A DNA stretch of 64,000 nucleotides from Confluentibacter flavum (lineage in GTDB: Bacteria > Bacteroidota > Bacteroidia > Flavobacteriales > Flavobacteriaceae). The notes beneath the pieces were generated by a model that was given only the letters and a program-made list of their open reading frames with translations, had not been told where the DNA came from and did no database searches. The stretch spans positions 1 to 64,000 of the forward strand of contig NZ_PJEO01000017.1 in assembly GCF_002843175.1 (NCBI RefSeq). Reading direction: 5' to 3'. A program made the position numbers and the translations under genes. Each line of letters opens with the position of its first letter. Position 1 is the first letter of the stretch. Shown piece after piece: positions 34,301 through 44,381 of the stretch.

Positions 34301-34552
34301 AATAATAAACTATTTGGAGATACTAGTGTAGTAACTTTATAAAGTTAATTATTATTTGAAAAGGAAATTGTTAAAATGATTTTGGGTTATTAACAAAAAG
34401 TTTTGTATTCTTGATTTGTAGAATTTTTCAACGACCTTCGTGTAAAGGAAGATATAGACCTTTGAAAAGTCTATAGATAAACAGCTGCATAAATATTTGA
34501 ATAATAAGAAGTATTAAATGATTTTAAAATTATTAAAAAAATAAAAGAATGC

Positions 34553-36478
34553 ATGAAACCTACACATCGAAAATTTAATAAGATATTATCAATTATTACT
34601 TTATCCATTATTTTATCAAATTGTGCCTATGACTTTTCAGAAGACTCATTCTTTGAAGTAACACAAAAAACACCTACTGCATCTATTAGTTTAAATTCCT
34701 TGAGTGATAATCAAATATTTTATGTCACTACAAGAGTTAATTTTAGTTATAATGGAAATAACAAACACCGTCTTTACGAAATTAAAATTTACATTGATAA
34801 CATTGAAATTAAAACTACCACAACGAATTCTGGAGATTTTATTATTGATACAGAATCATTAGAAGATGGTAATCATATTTTAAAAATAGAATATATTTTT
34901 TCTTCAGGTTCTGGAAGTTTAGCTGATGTAAGTGGTGTTGAAGCTTATATTAAGACTGAAGAGTACAATTTTATTGTTGACAAATCTCCTCCACCAACTA
35001 TAGTAATGAAAAGTGTTGAAATTATTGATGGTTCAATTTATCTGAAATGGGAACCCATTACTGAAACTAATTTTGATAAGGCATTACTCATTATTACTAA
35101 TAATGGCAATTCTAATTATCTGGAAATTACTAAACAAGAATTATTAAATTTAACTTATAATGACACTTATGTTCATACGTCAACAAGTTGCACAGGAGGT
35201 CAATCTGGTAACTATTTAGAGTATGAAATATATCTTGAAAACACCAGAGGAAACACAATAAGTAACAAGGTGAGTTTATCTATAAAACCATTTGAAATTC
35301 AAAAGTTGATTTTAAATGAAAATGAATATAAATTAATTATACCTAAACATGCCCTTTATAACAATTTTGATTATTACTCATTTAATGATGATTATAATAA
35401 TTCAGTACATAAAGTTAGTTCTCAGGGAGGAGAAATTATAGTTGATGAGCCCATTAAATTTCCAAATTTAAATATAGGGGTTACATTTAGTTTGTACCAA
35501 GAATCAGGGTCGGAGGATATTTATAAGGGTTGTTTATTTACTTTTGAATCTTATTTTGAACAATTTGATTCTGGTGCAGGAGGCTCATATAATGAATATA
35601 TATACAATGAAGATAATGATGTTATTTATGCTTTGAAAATAGATAGTAGTTGTGGGAGTTGCCTTGACAATATTACTATATATAAATTAGATCCTATTGA
35701 TTTAGAGATAATTGATTCAAAGGTAATAGCCATTGTTGAGGCTTATGATAATCAAGAACTAACAATCGATCCCATAACCCATAACTTAATTCTTGATGCG
35801 GGTAGCATTTCATTATTAGTAGATAAAAACAATTTTTCAATTATTAATCAATGGGAAATTTCAGGATTTGGGGAACAAAGCGGTAATATATTTTATAGAG
35901 ATAATATCATTGTTATTGAGCAGGTTGACAACATTATTTTTTATGACTCGAGTACAAAAGCTCAATTTTATGCAGTAAGTAAAACAGGTTATTTCAATAT
36001 CTCAGATAATGGCAGATATTTTTATGCTAACGACACTATTTTTGAAATTAACAATAAGATTGTAATCCCCCTTACAATAACCAACACCAATAATTCTGTA
36101 AACCTTGTTAAGTTTATGGAAGGTTTAAATAAATGTATCTATAATACTTACGATGGCAACCCTGTAATATTTGATTTTGCTAGTCAAACAAAAACTGTTT
36201 TGAGTGATTTTACAAGAATAAATATTATGGATTATGATGTCTATACAAAAAAATTACTACTTGTAAGAAGTGAATATGGATTTGGCAATTCTACTCCATC
36301 TTACGCTTATGTATATGGTCTAATGACTAACGAGTTTAAGAGAATTGAAGTTGGCAATATTGTTTCTGCATGGAATCCAGAAGAGATACCTCGAGGTTAT
36401 TGGTTTGCAAACAACAAACTTATTTACAGATATGTAGATAGAAATGGATATTATTTAGATCATTATATTAATGAATAA
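34553..36478 (+). CDS. Large surface-type lipoprotein
   Basis: A 641-residue lipoprotein (lipobox LSNC, Cys24). The first third (about 40-240) is beta-rich with Ig/fibronectin-like character (HRLYEIKIYIDNIEIKTTTT, EYNFIVDKSPPPTI). The last third (about 330-641) has repeated blade-like segments (NIIFYDSSTKAQFYAVSKTG, DYDVYTKKLLLVRSEYGF) that suggest a beta-propeller. A CGSC motif lies around residue 366. I do not recognise a family. It overlaps the next gene, a predicted outer-membrane barrel, by 8 bp; the two probably act together at the outer membrane. Confidence 0.8.
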   Translation: MKPTHRKFNKILSIITLSIILSNCAYDFSEDSFFEVTQKTPTASISLNSLSDNQIFYVTTRVNFSYNGNNKHRLYEIKIYIDNIEIKTTTTNSGDFIIDTESLEDGNHILKIEYIFSSGSGSLADVSGVEAYIKTEEYNFIVDKSPPPTIVMKSVEIIDGSIYLKWEPITETNFDKALLIITNNGNSNYLEITKQELLNLTYNDTYVHTSTSCTGGQSGNYLEYEIYLENTRGNTISNKVSLSIKPFEIQKLILNENEYKLIIPKHALYNNFDYYSFNDDYNNSVHKVSSQGGEIIVDEPIKFPNLNIGVTFSLYQESGSEDIYKGCLFTFESYFEQFDSGAGGSYNEYIYNEDNDVIYALKIDSSCGSCLDNITIYKLDPIDLEIIDSKVIAIVEAYDNQELTIDPITHNLILDAGSISLLVDKNNFSIINQWEISGFGEQSGNIFYRDNIIVIEQVDNIIFYDSSTKAQFYAVSKTGYFNISDNGRYFYANDTIFEINNKIVIPLTITNTNNSVNLVKFMEGLNKCIYNTYDGNPVIFDFASQTKTVLSDFTRINIMDYDVYTKKLLLVRSEYGFGNSTPSYAYVYGLMTNEFKRIEVGNIVSAWNPEEIPRGYWFANNKLIYRYVDRNGYYLDHYINE

Positions 36479-37166
36479 TAGTATGAAAATAAAAGCCGTA
36501 GTAATTTTTATCATCTATTCCTCAATATGTTACAGTCAAAGTGGGAATATTTTTCTTGAGTTTAATTATAATACATTCTCACATACTTCTTTAAAATCCT
36601 TTCAACAAGAGTTTATAAAAGATATACCCGAAATTCCAATACAAGTTAATGATAACTTTCCATCAAATATTGGTTTTACTTTAGGCTATAAAGTAGGTAA
36701 AATTAATACATCTTTGTTTTTTAGTTATAATTCAACAGGAGGAAAAATATCTTATTCTGACTATTCAGGAGTTATTAGAATAACTCAGCCATTAGATGCT
36801 TATACATTTGGAGGGGAGTATCAGATTAATTTTTCAAAAAACAAAGAAGGTTTTAGTCTAGGTTTAAGAGCTTTTAGCATGTTATCAAATCTCACAGTGG
36901 AAAATTACACTCAAATTTTAAATAATATTACTGATGAGAAAGTTAAACTTCAATCTATAAATTTTGGATTAGGAGGTCGATTAATTTATGAGTACCCTGT
37001 ATCATTTTTTATTATTAAAGCTTCTTTAGGTTTTGATATTACCTTCGGTGGCACATTAAAATTTAAAGAGAATAATGATTTTTATTTAGAAAATAATAAT
37101 GGAGAAGAAGTCAAAAGTAATTGGTCAGGCTTGAGAACTGGTTTAGGCGTTGAAATTCCAATTTAG
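36471..37166 (+). CDS. Outer-membrane beta-barrel protein
   Basis: A 231-residue protein with a signal peptide (start either ATG 36471 or ATG 36483, MKIKAVVIFIIYS; cut after about YSQS). The mature part is a repeated pattern of alternating hydrophobic strands (NIGFTLGYKVGKINTSLFFSY, FGLGGRLIYEYPVSFFII) ending in GLRTGLGVEIPI, as in 8-stranded OmpW/OmpX-like porins. It overlaps the lipoprotein gene upstream, forming a lipoprotein/barrel pair with no recognised role. Confidence 0.8.
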   Translation: MNNSMKIKAVVIFIIYSSICYSQSGNIFLEFNYNTFSHTSLKSFQQEFIKDIPEIPIQVNDNFPSNIGFTLGYKVGKINTSLFFSYNSTGGKISYSDYSGVIRITQPLDAYTFGGEYQINFSKNKEGFSLGLRAFSMLSNLTVENYTQILNNITDEKVKLQSINFGLGGRLIYEYPVSFFIIKASLGFDITFGGTLKFKENNDFYLENNNGEEVKSNWSGLRTGLGVEIPI

Positions 37167-37306
37167 CTTTTGTTATATTTCCAATAACCTTAAAATTATA
37201 TTAATTATAGGATTTTTTTTAATTTATATTAAAACATAGATTCCATACAACTTTTATAACACTTTGTAAAAATAATTGATTGATTCAAAATCTATTCGCT
37301 TAAACC

Positions 37307-38089
37307 CTATTCGCCAGAAAAATCAGCCTTACGCTTCTCTAAAAAAGCCGAAGTCCCTTCAGCAAAATCTTCGGTTCCAAAGCAGTTACCAAATTCTTCT
37401 ATCTCCACTTCAAAACCATCAATGCCATCTTCAAAATTAGCATTAATCGCCTTTATGGCGGCACTTATGGCAACGGGTGAGTTTCTCGTAATTTTACTGG
37501 CAATCTTTTCGCAAAAAGGCAATAACTCGTCTTGTGTGGTAACGTGGTTTACTAATCCGTAAGAAAGTGCTTGGTTGGCATCAATCATGCCTGCCGTTAA
37601 AATAAGTTCCATAGCGCGCCCTTTTCCTATTAATTGTGGTAAACGTTGTGTACCTCCATAACCGGGAATAACACCTAAAGATACTTCTGGCAAGCCCATT
37701 TTGGCGTTATCGCTCGCCACTCTAAAATGGCAAGCCATGGCTAATTCGAGTCCGCCACCAAGCGCAAAACCATTGATGGCGGCAATTACGGGTGTTGGTA
37801 AATTTTCAATAAAATCAAATAATAATTCTTGTCCGTTGGCGGCTAAATTTTTTCCTTCGTCTTCATCAAAATCGGCAAATTCACTAATATCGGCACCCGC
37901 TACAAAAGCTTTCTCGCCACTTCCAGTAATGATAATGACTTTTGTTTTTTTATCATTGTTGGCTTTTTTTAAAGCATGGTGAAGTTCTTCAATCGTTTCT
38001 ATGTTTAAAGCGTTGAGTTTGTTTGGCCTGTTAATAGAAATGAGCGTTATAGTATCTGTTGATTTTGATAAAATATGATTGTATCTCAC
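37307..38089 (-). CDS. Enoyl-CoA hydratase/isomerase family protein
   Basis: A 260-residue crotonase. It has the oxyanion-hole residues (KAFVAGADISEF and GFALGGGLELAMACHF), an E in the active-site helix (LPEVSLGVIPGYGGTQRL) and the typical tail (FGTEDFAEGTSAFLEKRKADFSG). It hydrates trans-2-enoyl-CoA, as in fatty-acid beta-oxidation or 3-hydroxybutyryl-CoA metabolism. It stands 22 bp downstream of a small hypothetical gene on the minus strand. Confidence 0.93.
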   Translation of the reverse strand: MRYNHILSKSTDTITLISINRPNKLNALNIETIEELHHALKKANNDKKTKVIIITGSGEKAFVAGADISEFADFDEDEGKNLAANGQELLFDFIENLPTPVIAAINGFALGGGLELAMACHFRVASDNAKMGLPEVSLGVIPGYGGTQRLPQLIGKGRAMELILTAGMIDANQALSYGLVNHVTTQDELLPFCEKIASKITRNSPVAISAAIKAINANFEDGIDGFEVEIEEFGNCFGTEDFAEGTSAFLEKRKADFSGE

Positions 38090-38111
38090 TAAGGTTATAT
38101 TTTAAAAAGTT

Positions 38112-38483
38112 CTAATCCTTTAACCCAAGATAGTTCAGAATCGTAAAATTTATGGAGGTTTTTACAACTCTTGCTGACACATCTCTGGGTGATTTTGTAT
38201 TAAACCTTGCTTTAGAGTTTTTAAAGTTAAGGGTGTATTCTTCATTCAAATCTAAATCGTCCTCAGCATCAAAAACAATCAAGTTGTTTTCTGAAGCCCA
38301 AGTGCCTTTTGCATAATAATTTTCTTTTGGATTGTTAGCACCCTTTGGCTTTCTGAAGAAATGAAACTTAAATGTATGTTCTTCATTTAAAGTCAGCGTG
38401 TATTGAATACCTTCATTTTCATCATCCAAAAAATCCACTTGATAATCGCCATATTCAATTTTTGATTGTGCAAAAAATGCCAA
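38112..38483 (-). CDS. Hypothetical protein with uncertain start
   Basis: A 123-residue frame whose first codon would be TTG at 38481-38483. The encoded part has a beta-rich core (YQVDFLDDENEGIQYTLTLN, TFKFHFF, YYAKGTWASENNLIVFDAED). Upstream in the same frame, RNIVFYGFLSCHLAFFAQS reads as a signal peptide, but its first codon would be ATA (38520-38522). Either an ATG was lost or the start is non-standard, so the gene may be impaired. Function unknown. It is likely transcribed with the crotonase gene. Confidence 0.6.
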   Translation of the reverse strand: MAFFAQSKIEYGDYQVDFLDDENEGIQYTLTLNEEHTFKFHFFRKPKGANNPKENYYAKGTWASENNLIVFDAEDDLDLNEEYTLNFKNSKARFNTKSPRDVSARVVKTSINFTILNYLGLKD

Positions 38484-38540
38484 ATGGCAACTTAAAAACC
38501 CATAGAATACTATATTTCTTATAGATAGATAACACGTTCA

Positions 38541-39686
38541 TTAAACCTTAACAATGCCCATATCTCCTAAATCTAACGGAATGGTTTTTCCGCCTTCTTC
38601 AATGGATTTATAAATGGCTTCAACAATAATGATATCTCGTTTTCCCATCTCTCCAGGTGCAAAGTTGGTGCTTCCTGTTAAAACATGTTTTGCAAAAGAA
38701 TCCATTTGTGTGGTTTGCTGATAATACCTCTCAAAAGGGAATTTGATTTCCTCGCCTTTGGAGGTGCGTCCAGCTAATGGGCCGTAACTATGGCATGGAT
38801 TGAGTTCTGCCCAACCGCGTCTAAAACTCACAAAAAGCCTATTGGCGTTCGCGTTGTAAGATGTAAACATATTCCCTACCACATCATTTGAAAATTTCAT
38901 TTGGGCTGTGATAGATTCGTCAACTTCTTTAAAATAATCTGGTCTGGTTTTGAACTCTTGAGCAGAAATTGACACTGGGTTAGCACCCGCACCATAAATA
39001 CTACTTTGTATGGCATAAACACCCATATCCATTAAGGCACCGCCTCCTGCAAGTTTTTTATTTAAGCGCCATTGGTCAGGATTATTACCAGAAACAAATC
39101 CAGCATCCGAGGATATATATTGTACCTCTCCCATAGGTTTTTCAGCTACCAATCTTTTTATTTCATTGGTATAAGGATCTGTTTGCATACGGTAACCAAC
39201 CCCTAATTTCACGCCATTTTCTTTACAGGCATTTATAATAGCATCACATTCGGCAACACTTACAGCCATGGGTTTTTCAGTAATCACATGTTTCCCGGCT
39301 TTAGCGGCGCGAATACAAAATTCTGCATGCATGCTATTTGGCAACACAACGTATACCACATCAATCGCATCGTTTTTTGCTATGTTATCAAAGTTTTCAT
39401 AATTGTACACATTCTCTTTAGGGATGCTGTACTTATCCATCCATTCCTTTTCTTTTGATGGCGTACCGGTTACAATCCCTGCTAAATAGCAATGTTCAGC
39501 TTTCAGTAAAGCAGGCGCTAATTGTCCGCCAGCATAACCTCCCAAACCCACTAGAGCAATGCCCAATTTTTTATCTTGTCTACCAGAATTAAGCCCGTAA
39601 CTTAAAGGTATATGTGATAATAATGCAGCACCTGCCAAGGCTTGTGTTAGTTTAACATTAAATGTTCTTCTGTTAATTTTTTCCAT
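38541..39686 (-). CDS. Gfo/Idh/MocA family oxidoreductase
   Basis: A 381-residue NAD(P)-dependent oxidoreductase. A Tat-like or signal N-terminus (EKINRRTFNVKLTQALAGAA) precedes a Rossmann fold (GIALVGLGGYAGGQLAPAL) with DVVYVVLPNSMHAEFCIRAA and the catalytic EKP/K motif (KHVITEKPMAVSVAEC). The C-terminal substrate domain follows. Its N-terminal RR motif and export suggest a periplasmic sugar oxidoreductase of the glucose-fructose type. Substrate is not known. Confidence 0.92.
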   Translation of the reverse strand: MEKINRRTFNVKLTQALAGAALLSHIPLSYGLNSGRQDKKLGIALVGLGGYAGGQLAPALLKAEHCYLAGIVTGTPSKEKEWMDKYSIPKENVYNYENFDNIAKNDAIDVVYVVLPNSMHAEFCIRAAKAGKHVITEKPMAVSVAECDAIINACKENGVKLGVGYRMQTDPYTNEIKRLVAEKPMGEVQYISSDAGFVSGNNPDQWRLNKKLAGGGALMDMGVYAIQSSIYGAGANPVSISAQEFKTRPDYFKEVDESITAQMKFSNDVVGNMFTSYNANANRLFVSFRRGWAELNPCHSYGPLAGRTSKGEEIKFPFERYYQQTTQMDSFAKHVLTGSTNFAPGEMGKRDIIIVEAIYKSIEEGGKTIPLDLGDMGIVKV

Positions 39687-39807
39687 CAGTTTGTTTTTTG
39701 TTTAGTTGGTGTTTTTGCCTTTTAAATTTACGATTATTTTTAAGTAAGTGAACAAAAAAATCAAAAAATACCAAGTTCAAATATTTAAGCAATAAGGTTT
39801 TATAGTT

Positions 39808-41274
39808 TTATACTTTAGGAAATGCAACTATAAAGGTTGTTCCTTTATCTTTCTCAGTTTCAAAGGTTATCGTGCCATTATAGGTTTCTACAATGTTTTT
39901 AACCATCGCTAACCCAAGTCCCATACCACTTGTTTTGGTGGTGAATTTAGGCTCAAATACTTTTTCCTTATTCTCTTCCGAAACCCCCACGCCGTTATCT
40001 GAAACCGTTATAATAACGTCATTTTCATTAGTACTTACATTGACAATAATTCTTGGTTTTCTATCTTCTGAAATCGCTTGAATGGCGTTTTTTACCAAAT
40101 TTGTAACCACTCTTATAAGTTGGGTTCTATCGAATTTGGCAATGATTTCAACCTTATCTGAGGTGAAAAAAATGTAATCTTCATTAAAAATATCTAAAGC
40201 CAATTTTACAATGCTGACCACATTTAACGTTTCATTCTGTTGCGCCGGCATTTTTGCAAAGTTTGAAAACGCAGACGCAATAGAACTCATGGTATCTATT
40301 TGCTGAATCAAGGTTTTGCTATATTCATCAACTTTTGAATGAATATTTTCATCCTCTGGATTAAACTTGCGCTGAAAATTTTGAACGGTCAATCGCATGG
40401 GCGTTAACGGATTTTTAATTTCATGAGCCACTTGTTTGGCCATTTCCCTCCATGCTTGCTCTCGTTCGCTAGTGGCCAGTTTTACGGCACTTTCCTCAAG
40501 TTCGTCAATCATACTGTTGTAAGAACTAACCAATGTTGATATTTCTTGGCTGGTGTCCTCTATTTCTATACGTTCATTTCTTTTTTCAAGGCGCGTGGTG
40601 TTTATTTTATCACTTATCGTCTTAATGGTTTTTGTAATGTATTTAGACAGTACAAAAGCGATTACAATGGCCATAATTAAAATAAGCAAATAGGCATAGC
40701 CTAATCGTCCTAAAAATTTATTAAGCTCATTGGCGAAAATATCGTCATTCTCTAAATAGGGTAAATTAATAATAGCAATAGGCTTAAATTTAGAATCGGT
40801 TATATAGGAGTATGATGATAGAAATGTCTCACCATTAGACACATGTTTATTTACATATCTGTGTAAAGCCGTATTTGAAATATCATTTAGAATTTCGGCA
40901 TCAATACATTTATCTTTTTCGTCGTTTTTTAAATTCGCTTTTGATGTTATTAAAAGAGAGCCTTCTAAATCGTAGAGATTGATTTGAAGTTTATGGATGT
41001 CTGCAATGTTGCTTAATTCCTCTTTAAAGATTATCGGAATGTTCTCCGTTGTCACTTCCCAAGTATTTTGTCTTCCGTTTAAAACACGACTAATATGGGT
41101 TTTAATATTTTCTTCTTTCTGTCCTAATCTTTCTGTATGGTATTCTTCTTTTTCACCTTTATACTGATAAATAGCCACATAAGCAACAAGTACCGATGCC
41201 AATACTACCAACAGTATCATGGCTATAAAAATACGTGTCCGAAGTGATAGTTTTTTTAGTTTCATTAAAGGCAA
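39808..41274 (-). CDS. Sensor histidine kinase (orphan, NtrY-like)
   Basis: A 488-residue membrane kinase. Two membrane helices (about 12-30 and 190-210) flank a periplasmic sensing region of about 160 residues. Then a HAMP-like part, an H box (WREMAKQVAHEIKNPLTPMR) with the phosphorylated His, and an ATPase with N (NLVKNAIQAI), G1 (VSDNGVGVSEE) and G2 (KTSGMGLGLAMVKNIVE) boxes follow. The H box matches the NtrY type. No response regulator lies next to it. Confidence 0.92.
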   Translation of the reverse strand: MPLMKLKKLSLRTRIFIAMILLVVLASVLVAYVAIYQYKGEKEEYHTERLGQKEENIKTHISRVLNGRQNTWEVTTENIPIIFKEELSNIADIHKLQINLYDLEGSLLITSKANLKNDEKDKCIDAEILNDISNTALHRYVNKHVSNGETFLSSYSYITDSKFKPIAIINLPYLENDDIFANELNKFLGRLGYAYLLILIMAIVIAFVLSKYITKTIKTISDKINTTRLEKRNERIEIEDTSQEISTLVSSYNSMIDELEESAVKLATSEREQAWREMAKQVAHEIKNPLTPMRLTVQNFQRKFNPEDENIHSKVDEYSKTLIQQIDTMSSIASAFSNFAKMPAQQNETLNVVSIVKLALDIFNEDYIFFTSDKVEIIAKFDRTQLIRVVTNLVKNAIQAISEDRKPRIIVNVSTNENDVIITVSDNGVGVSEENKEKVFEPKFTTKTSGMGLGLAMVKNIVETYNGTITFETEKDKGTTFIVAFPKV

Positions 41275-41393
41275 TATGGCATAAATATAGCAATAATCAA
41301 ACCAAACACGTTAGGTGTGAATTTAAAAATAATACGTTCCTTAAAAAGACACAGCAATATTATATGTTGATTAAAAAAAATTAAACTCAAGGA

Positions 41394-41939
41394 TTAAGCA
41401 TCTGGATTTTTTTCTCTGAAGTTCTTGTAAAGTTTAAAACCTAACATGATAAGAATCCCTAAAACAATCATTCCAACGACGCCATAAACCCAATCCAGAG
41501 CACTTTTCAAAATGACCAAAAAAACCACCGCGAACAGAATAAACGTAGCGCCTTCATTCCAAATACGCATAAAACTTGATGTTTTTTTAACCACATCATT
41601 TTGAAGTTGATTGAAATACTGGTGTGTTTTTAAATGGTAAATGATGAGCAAAACAACAAAAGCCAATTTTACTTGCATCCACCCTTGTTGCAGCCAAAAC
41701 GGTTGCAAAATAAGCAACCAAATAGCAAATATTGTTGATAAAATGGCTGATGGCCACGTAATGATATACCACAAACGTCTTGTCATCAGTTTTAACTGTT
41801 TTCCTAAAATCTCTTTGTCGGGGGATGGCTTATGAAACGCTTCAATTTGATACACAAACAACCGGGGAATATAAAATAAGCCTGCAAACCATGTGATAAC
41901 AAAAATAAGATGAAATGATTTTATATAATAGTATTCCAT
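41394..41939 (-). CDS. hemJ: Protoporphyrinogen oxidase HemJ family
   Basis: A 181-residue membrane protein of the UPF0093/HemJ family with four membrane segments. Near the N-terminus the SFHLIFVITWFAGLFYIPR stretch carries the conserved His. The later WMQVKLAFVVLLIIYH carries the conserved Lys, the pair needed for protoporphyrinogen IX oxidation. It catalyses the oxygen-independent or menaquinone-linked penultimate step of heme synthesis. It is the last gene of an operon hemH-MATE-hemJ, with 3-bp gaps between genes. Confidence 0.9.
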   Translation of the reverse strand: MEYYYIKSFHLIFVITWFAGLFYIPRLFVYQIEAFHKPSPDKEILGKQLKLMTRRLWYIITWPSAILSTIFAIWLLILQPFWLQQGWMQVKLAFVVLLIIYHLKTHQYFNQLQNDVVKKTSSFMRIWNEGATFILFAVVFLVILKSALDWVYGVVGMIVLGILIMLGFKLYKNFREKNPDA

Positions 41940-41942
41940 AAT

Positions 41943-43313
41943 TTATAATATTGAATCTGAAACTTGTACATCTGGTTTAAGCGTTTTGACTATTTCCCGA
42001 TTTAAAAAATAAGCGGTTACAATCGTTGAGAGCACATCTGAAATTGGGAAAGAGACCCATACGCCTAATTCTCCAAAAAATTTAGGAAGTATTAAAATGA
42101 GTGGAATAAAGAAAAACCCCTGTCTTGTTAAGGTTAACAAGAGTGCTGGAGTTGCTTTTCCTATGGCCTGAAAATACGCTGCCCCAATTAACTGAACGGC
42201 AATAATGGGGGTTGCCGCAAATACCCATCTCATCGCACTTGGTGTCTGCTTAATAACGGCAGCATCTGTGGTGAACATTCTGGTAATAGCCTCTGGAAAA
42301 AACATTAAAATAATGAATACAAAAGTTGCCAAGATGGATGCATATTTTATGGCTGTATTAATGGTCTCTCTAACTCTTGCATAATTTTGAGCCCCGTAAT
42401 TAAACCCCGCAATAGGCAAAAACCCTTGGGTAATACCTAAAACAGGAAACATGGCAAACATAAGCATACGCCCAACGATAGCATACGCCGTTACCGAAAT
42501 TTCACCACCTAAATGGTATAAAATATTATTCATAAATAAATACGTAATGCTTACCACGGCTTGTCTAGCTAAAGTTACAAAACCTAACGAACTTATTTCT
42601 TTTACGATACCTAAATTTAATACGAAATGTGAAAACCCAATTTTTAATTCGGAATGCTTAGACTTAAAAAACCAAATAATATAAATAAAGCAAAGTCCGT
42701 AAGATATCGTAGTTGCCCAAGCGGCACCTTCCATACCATAACCCCATACATTTATAAAAAGATAATCTAAAAGTAAGTTGCTAACCGATGGAATCATCAT
42801 GGCATACATGGCAAACTTAGGTTTTCCTTCTGCTCTAATAACAGCATTTCCCATCATACTTAATGCTAAAAACGGAACGCCATAAAGCACTATTTTATAA
42901 TAAATTTTTGCTGGTTCAAAAATAGCCCCCTTTCCTCCAAACGAGTCAATGATATAATCTGTAAACCACAATCCCAGAATTGCCATGGTTATTGTTAGCA
43001 ATAACGTTAGGGTGACTTGATTTCCAAATGTTTTTAATGCTTTGCTTTTATTTTCTGAACCCAGTGCCCTTGATATAATGGAAGAGCCTCCAATACCGAT
43101 CGCCATGCCTAAAGCTGCAATAAAAAAGGACACCGGTAGCACCACATTAATAGCGGCAATGGCTATAGAACCTATCCAATGGCCTACAAAAATAGTATCC
43201 ACCAAAATATTTAAAGACATCACCAAAATACCTATGGAGGCAGGAAGTGCCTGTTTAACAAGCAATTTACTGATGGATTGTGTCCCTAAATCTTGGGAGG
43301 TTACTTTTCCCAT
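41943..43313 (-). CDS. MATE family efflux transporter
   Basis: A 456-residue transporter with twelve membrane segments and the MATE signatures (LPASIGILVMSLNILVDTIF, FIAALGMAIGIGGSSIISRA, VTAYAIVGRMLMFAMFPVLG). It exports cationic compounds against a Na+ or H+ gradient. It lies between hemH and hemJ, 3-bp gaps on each side, so it is probably co-expressed with heme genes. Porphyrin export is a possible role, but this is only inferred from location. Confidence 0.93.
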   Translation of the reverse strand: MGKVTSQDLGTQSISKLLVKQALPASIGILVMSLNILVDTIFVGHWIGSIAIAAINVVLPVSFFIAALGMAIGIGGSSIISRALGSENKSKALKTFGNQVTLTLLLTITMAILGLWFTDYIIDSFGGKGAIFEPAKIYYKIVLYGVPFLALSMMGNAVIRAEGKPKFAMYAMMIPSVSNLLLDYLFINVWGYGMEGAAWATTISYGLCFIYIIWFFKSKHSELKIGFSHFVLNLGIVKEISSLGFVTLARQAVVSITYLFMNNILYHLGGEISVTAYAIVGRMLMFAMFPVLGITQGFLPIAGFNYGAQNYARVRETINTAIKYASILATFVFIILMFFPEAITRMFTTDAAVIKQTPSAMRWVFAATPIIAVQLIGAAYFQAIGKATPALLLTLTRQGFFFIPLILILPKFFGELGVWVSFPISDVLSTIVTAYFLNREIVKTLKPDVQVSDSIL

Positions 43314-43316
43314 TAA

Positions 43317-44351
43317 TTATACCGTTTGGGTTTTGGAAACAGTCCAATTATTAATCCATTTTGATAGTAAAGCTACCCATTCTGAATCATCATTTAAACA
43401 AGGTACTGTTGTAAATTCATTTCCTCCCATTTCATGGAAAATTTCTTCTCCTTCCATAGCTATTTCTTCAAGAGTTTCCAGGCAATCACTCACAAAAGCA
43501 GGCGTTACAATCGCCATGTTTTTAATCCCATTTTTGCCCAATCGCTCAATAGTTCTATCGGTATAAGGTTGCAACCAAGGATCGAATCCTAATCTGGATT
43601 GAAAGGAGGTTGAAAAAGCGCCTTCTTTTATCTGAAGTTTTTCAGCAACCAATCTGGTGACCTCCAAACATTGATGTCTATAACAAAATTCGTGTGCTTT
43701 ACTTGGTGTGACACAACAGGTGCAATCAATTTTACAATGTGATTTTGTAACATCGCTTTTTCTTATGTGGCGTTCTGGAACCCCATGATATGAGAACAAA
43801 ATATGTTCATATTGTTTACCTTCCAAATGCTTTTTTATGGAGTTTGAAAGCACGTCTATATAATCTGGTTTATTATAAAATGCAGGAACTGATTCTATTT
43901 TTAAGTTTGGAAAAAATTCTTTTTGTATAGCTTCTGCCAATACCAAAATCGTTTCTGTGGTGGCCATGGCAAATTGCGGATACAATGGAAACAACAACAC
44001 TTCATCAACACCTTTATCAACCAATTCCTGAAGACCTTTTTTAATAGTCATACTGCCATAACGCATCGCTAAAGCTACTGGAATTTCCACGTCCTTTTGA
44101 ATGGCATTTTGAAGCCTTTTTGACAGCACAATTAAGGGAGAGCCTTCTTCCCACCATATTTTTTTATAGGCTGCAGCCGACTGTTTGGGACGTGTTTTTA
44201 AAATAATCCCTTTAACAAGCGCTGTTCTTGCTATTAACGGAATATCAATAACGCGCTCGTCCATTAAAAACTCACCTAAATATTTTTTTACATCTTTTGG
44301 TTCAGGACTATCGGGAGAACCAAGATTTACAAGAAGTACACCTTTTTTCAT
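43317..44351 (-). CDS. hemH: Ferrochelatase
   Basis: A 344-residue enzyme inserting Fe2+ into protoporphyrin IX (the last step of heme synthesis). The active-site His is in FSYHGVPERHIRKSD and the conserved Glu in ETLEEIAMEG. A cysteine-rich loop (CKIDCTCCVTPSKAHEFCYR, then HQC; six Cys) could hold a metal or cluster. The upstream TTG at 44357 is less likely than ATG 44351 (MKKGVLLVNLGSP). First gene of the operon hemH-MATE-hemJ. Confidence 0.95.
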   Translation of the reverse strand: MKKGVLLVNLGSPDSPEPKDVKKYLGEFLMDERVIDIPLIARTALVKGIILKTRPKQSAAAYKKIWWEEGSPLIVLSKRLQNAIQKDVEIPVALAMRYGSMTIKKGLQELVDKGVDEVLLFPLYPQFAMATTETILVLAEAIQKEFFPNLKIESVPAFYNKPDYIDVLSNSIKKHLEGKQYEHILFSYHGVPERHIRKSDVTKSHCKIDCTCCVTPSKAHEFCYRHQCLEVTRLVAEKLQIKEGAFSTSFQSRLGFDPWLQPYTDRTIERLGKNGIKNMAIVTPAFVSDCLETLEEIAMEGEEIFHEMGGNEFTTVPCLNDDSEWVALLSKWINNWTVSKTQTV

Positions 44352-44381
44352 TTGCAATTTTATAATTATCTAAATAATGAA

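Noticed and set aside
43042-43566. 174-codon plus-strand frame over the end of MATE and hemH
   Set aside because: Antisense to two well-recognised genes and crosses both.
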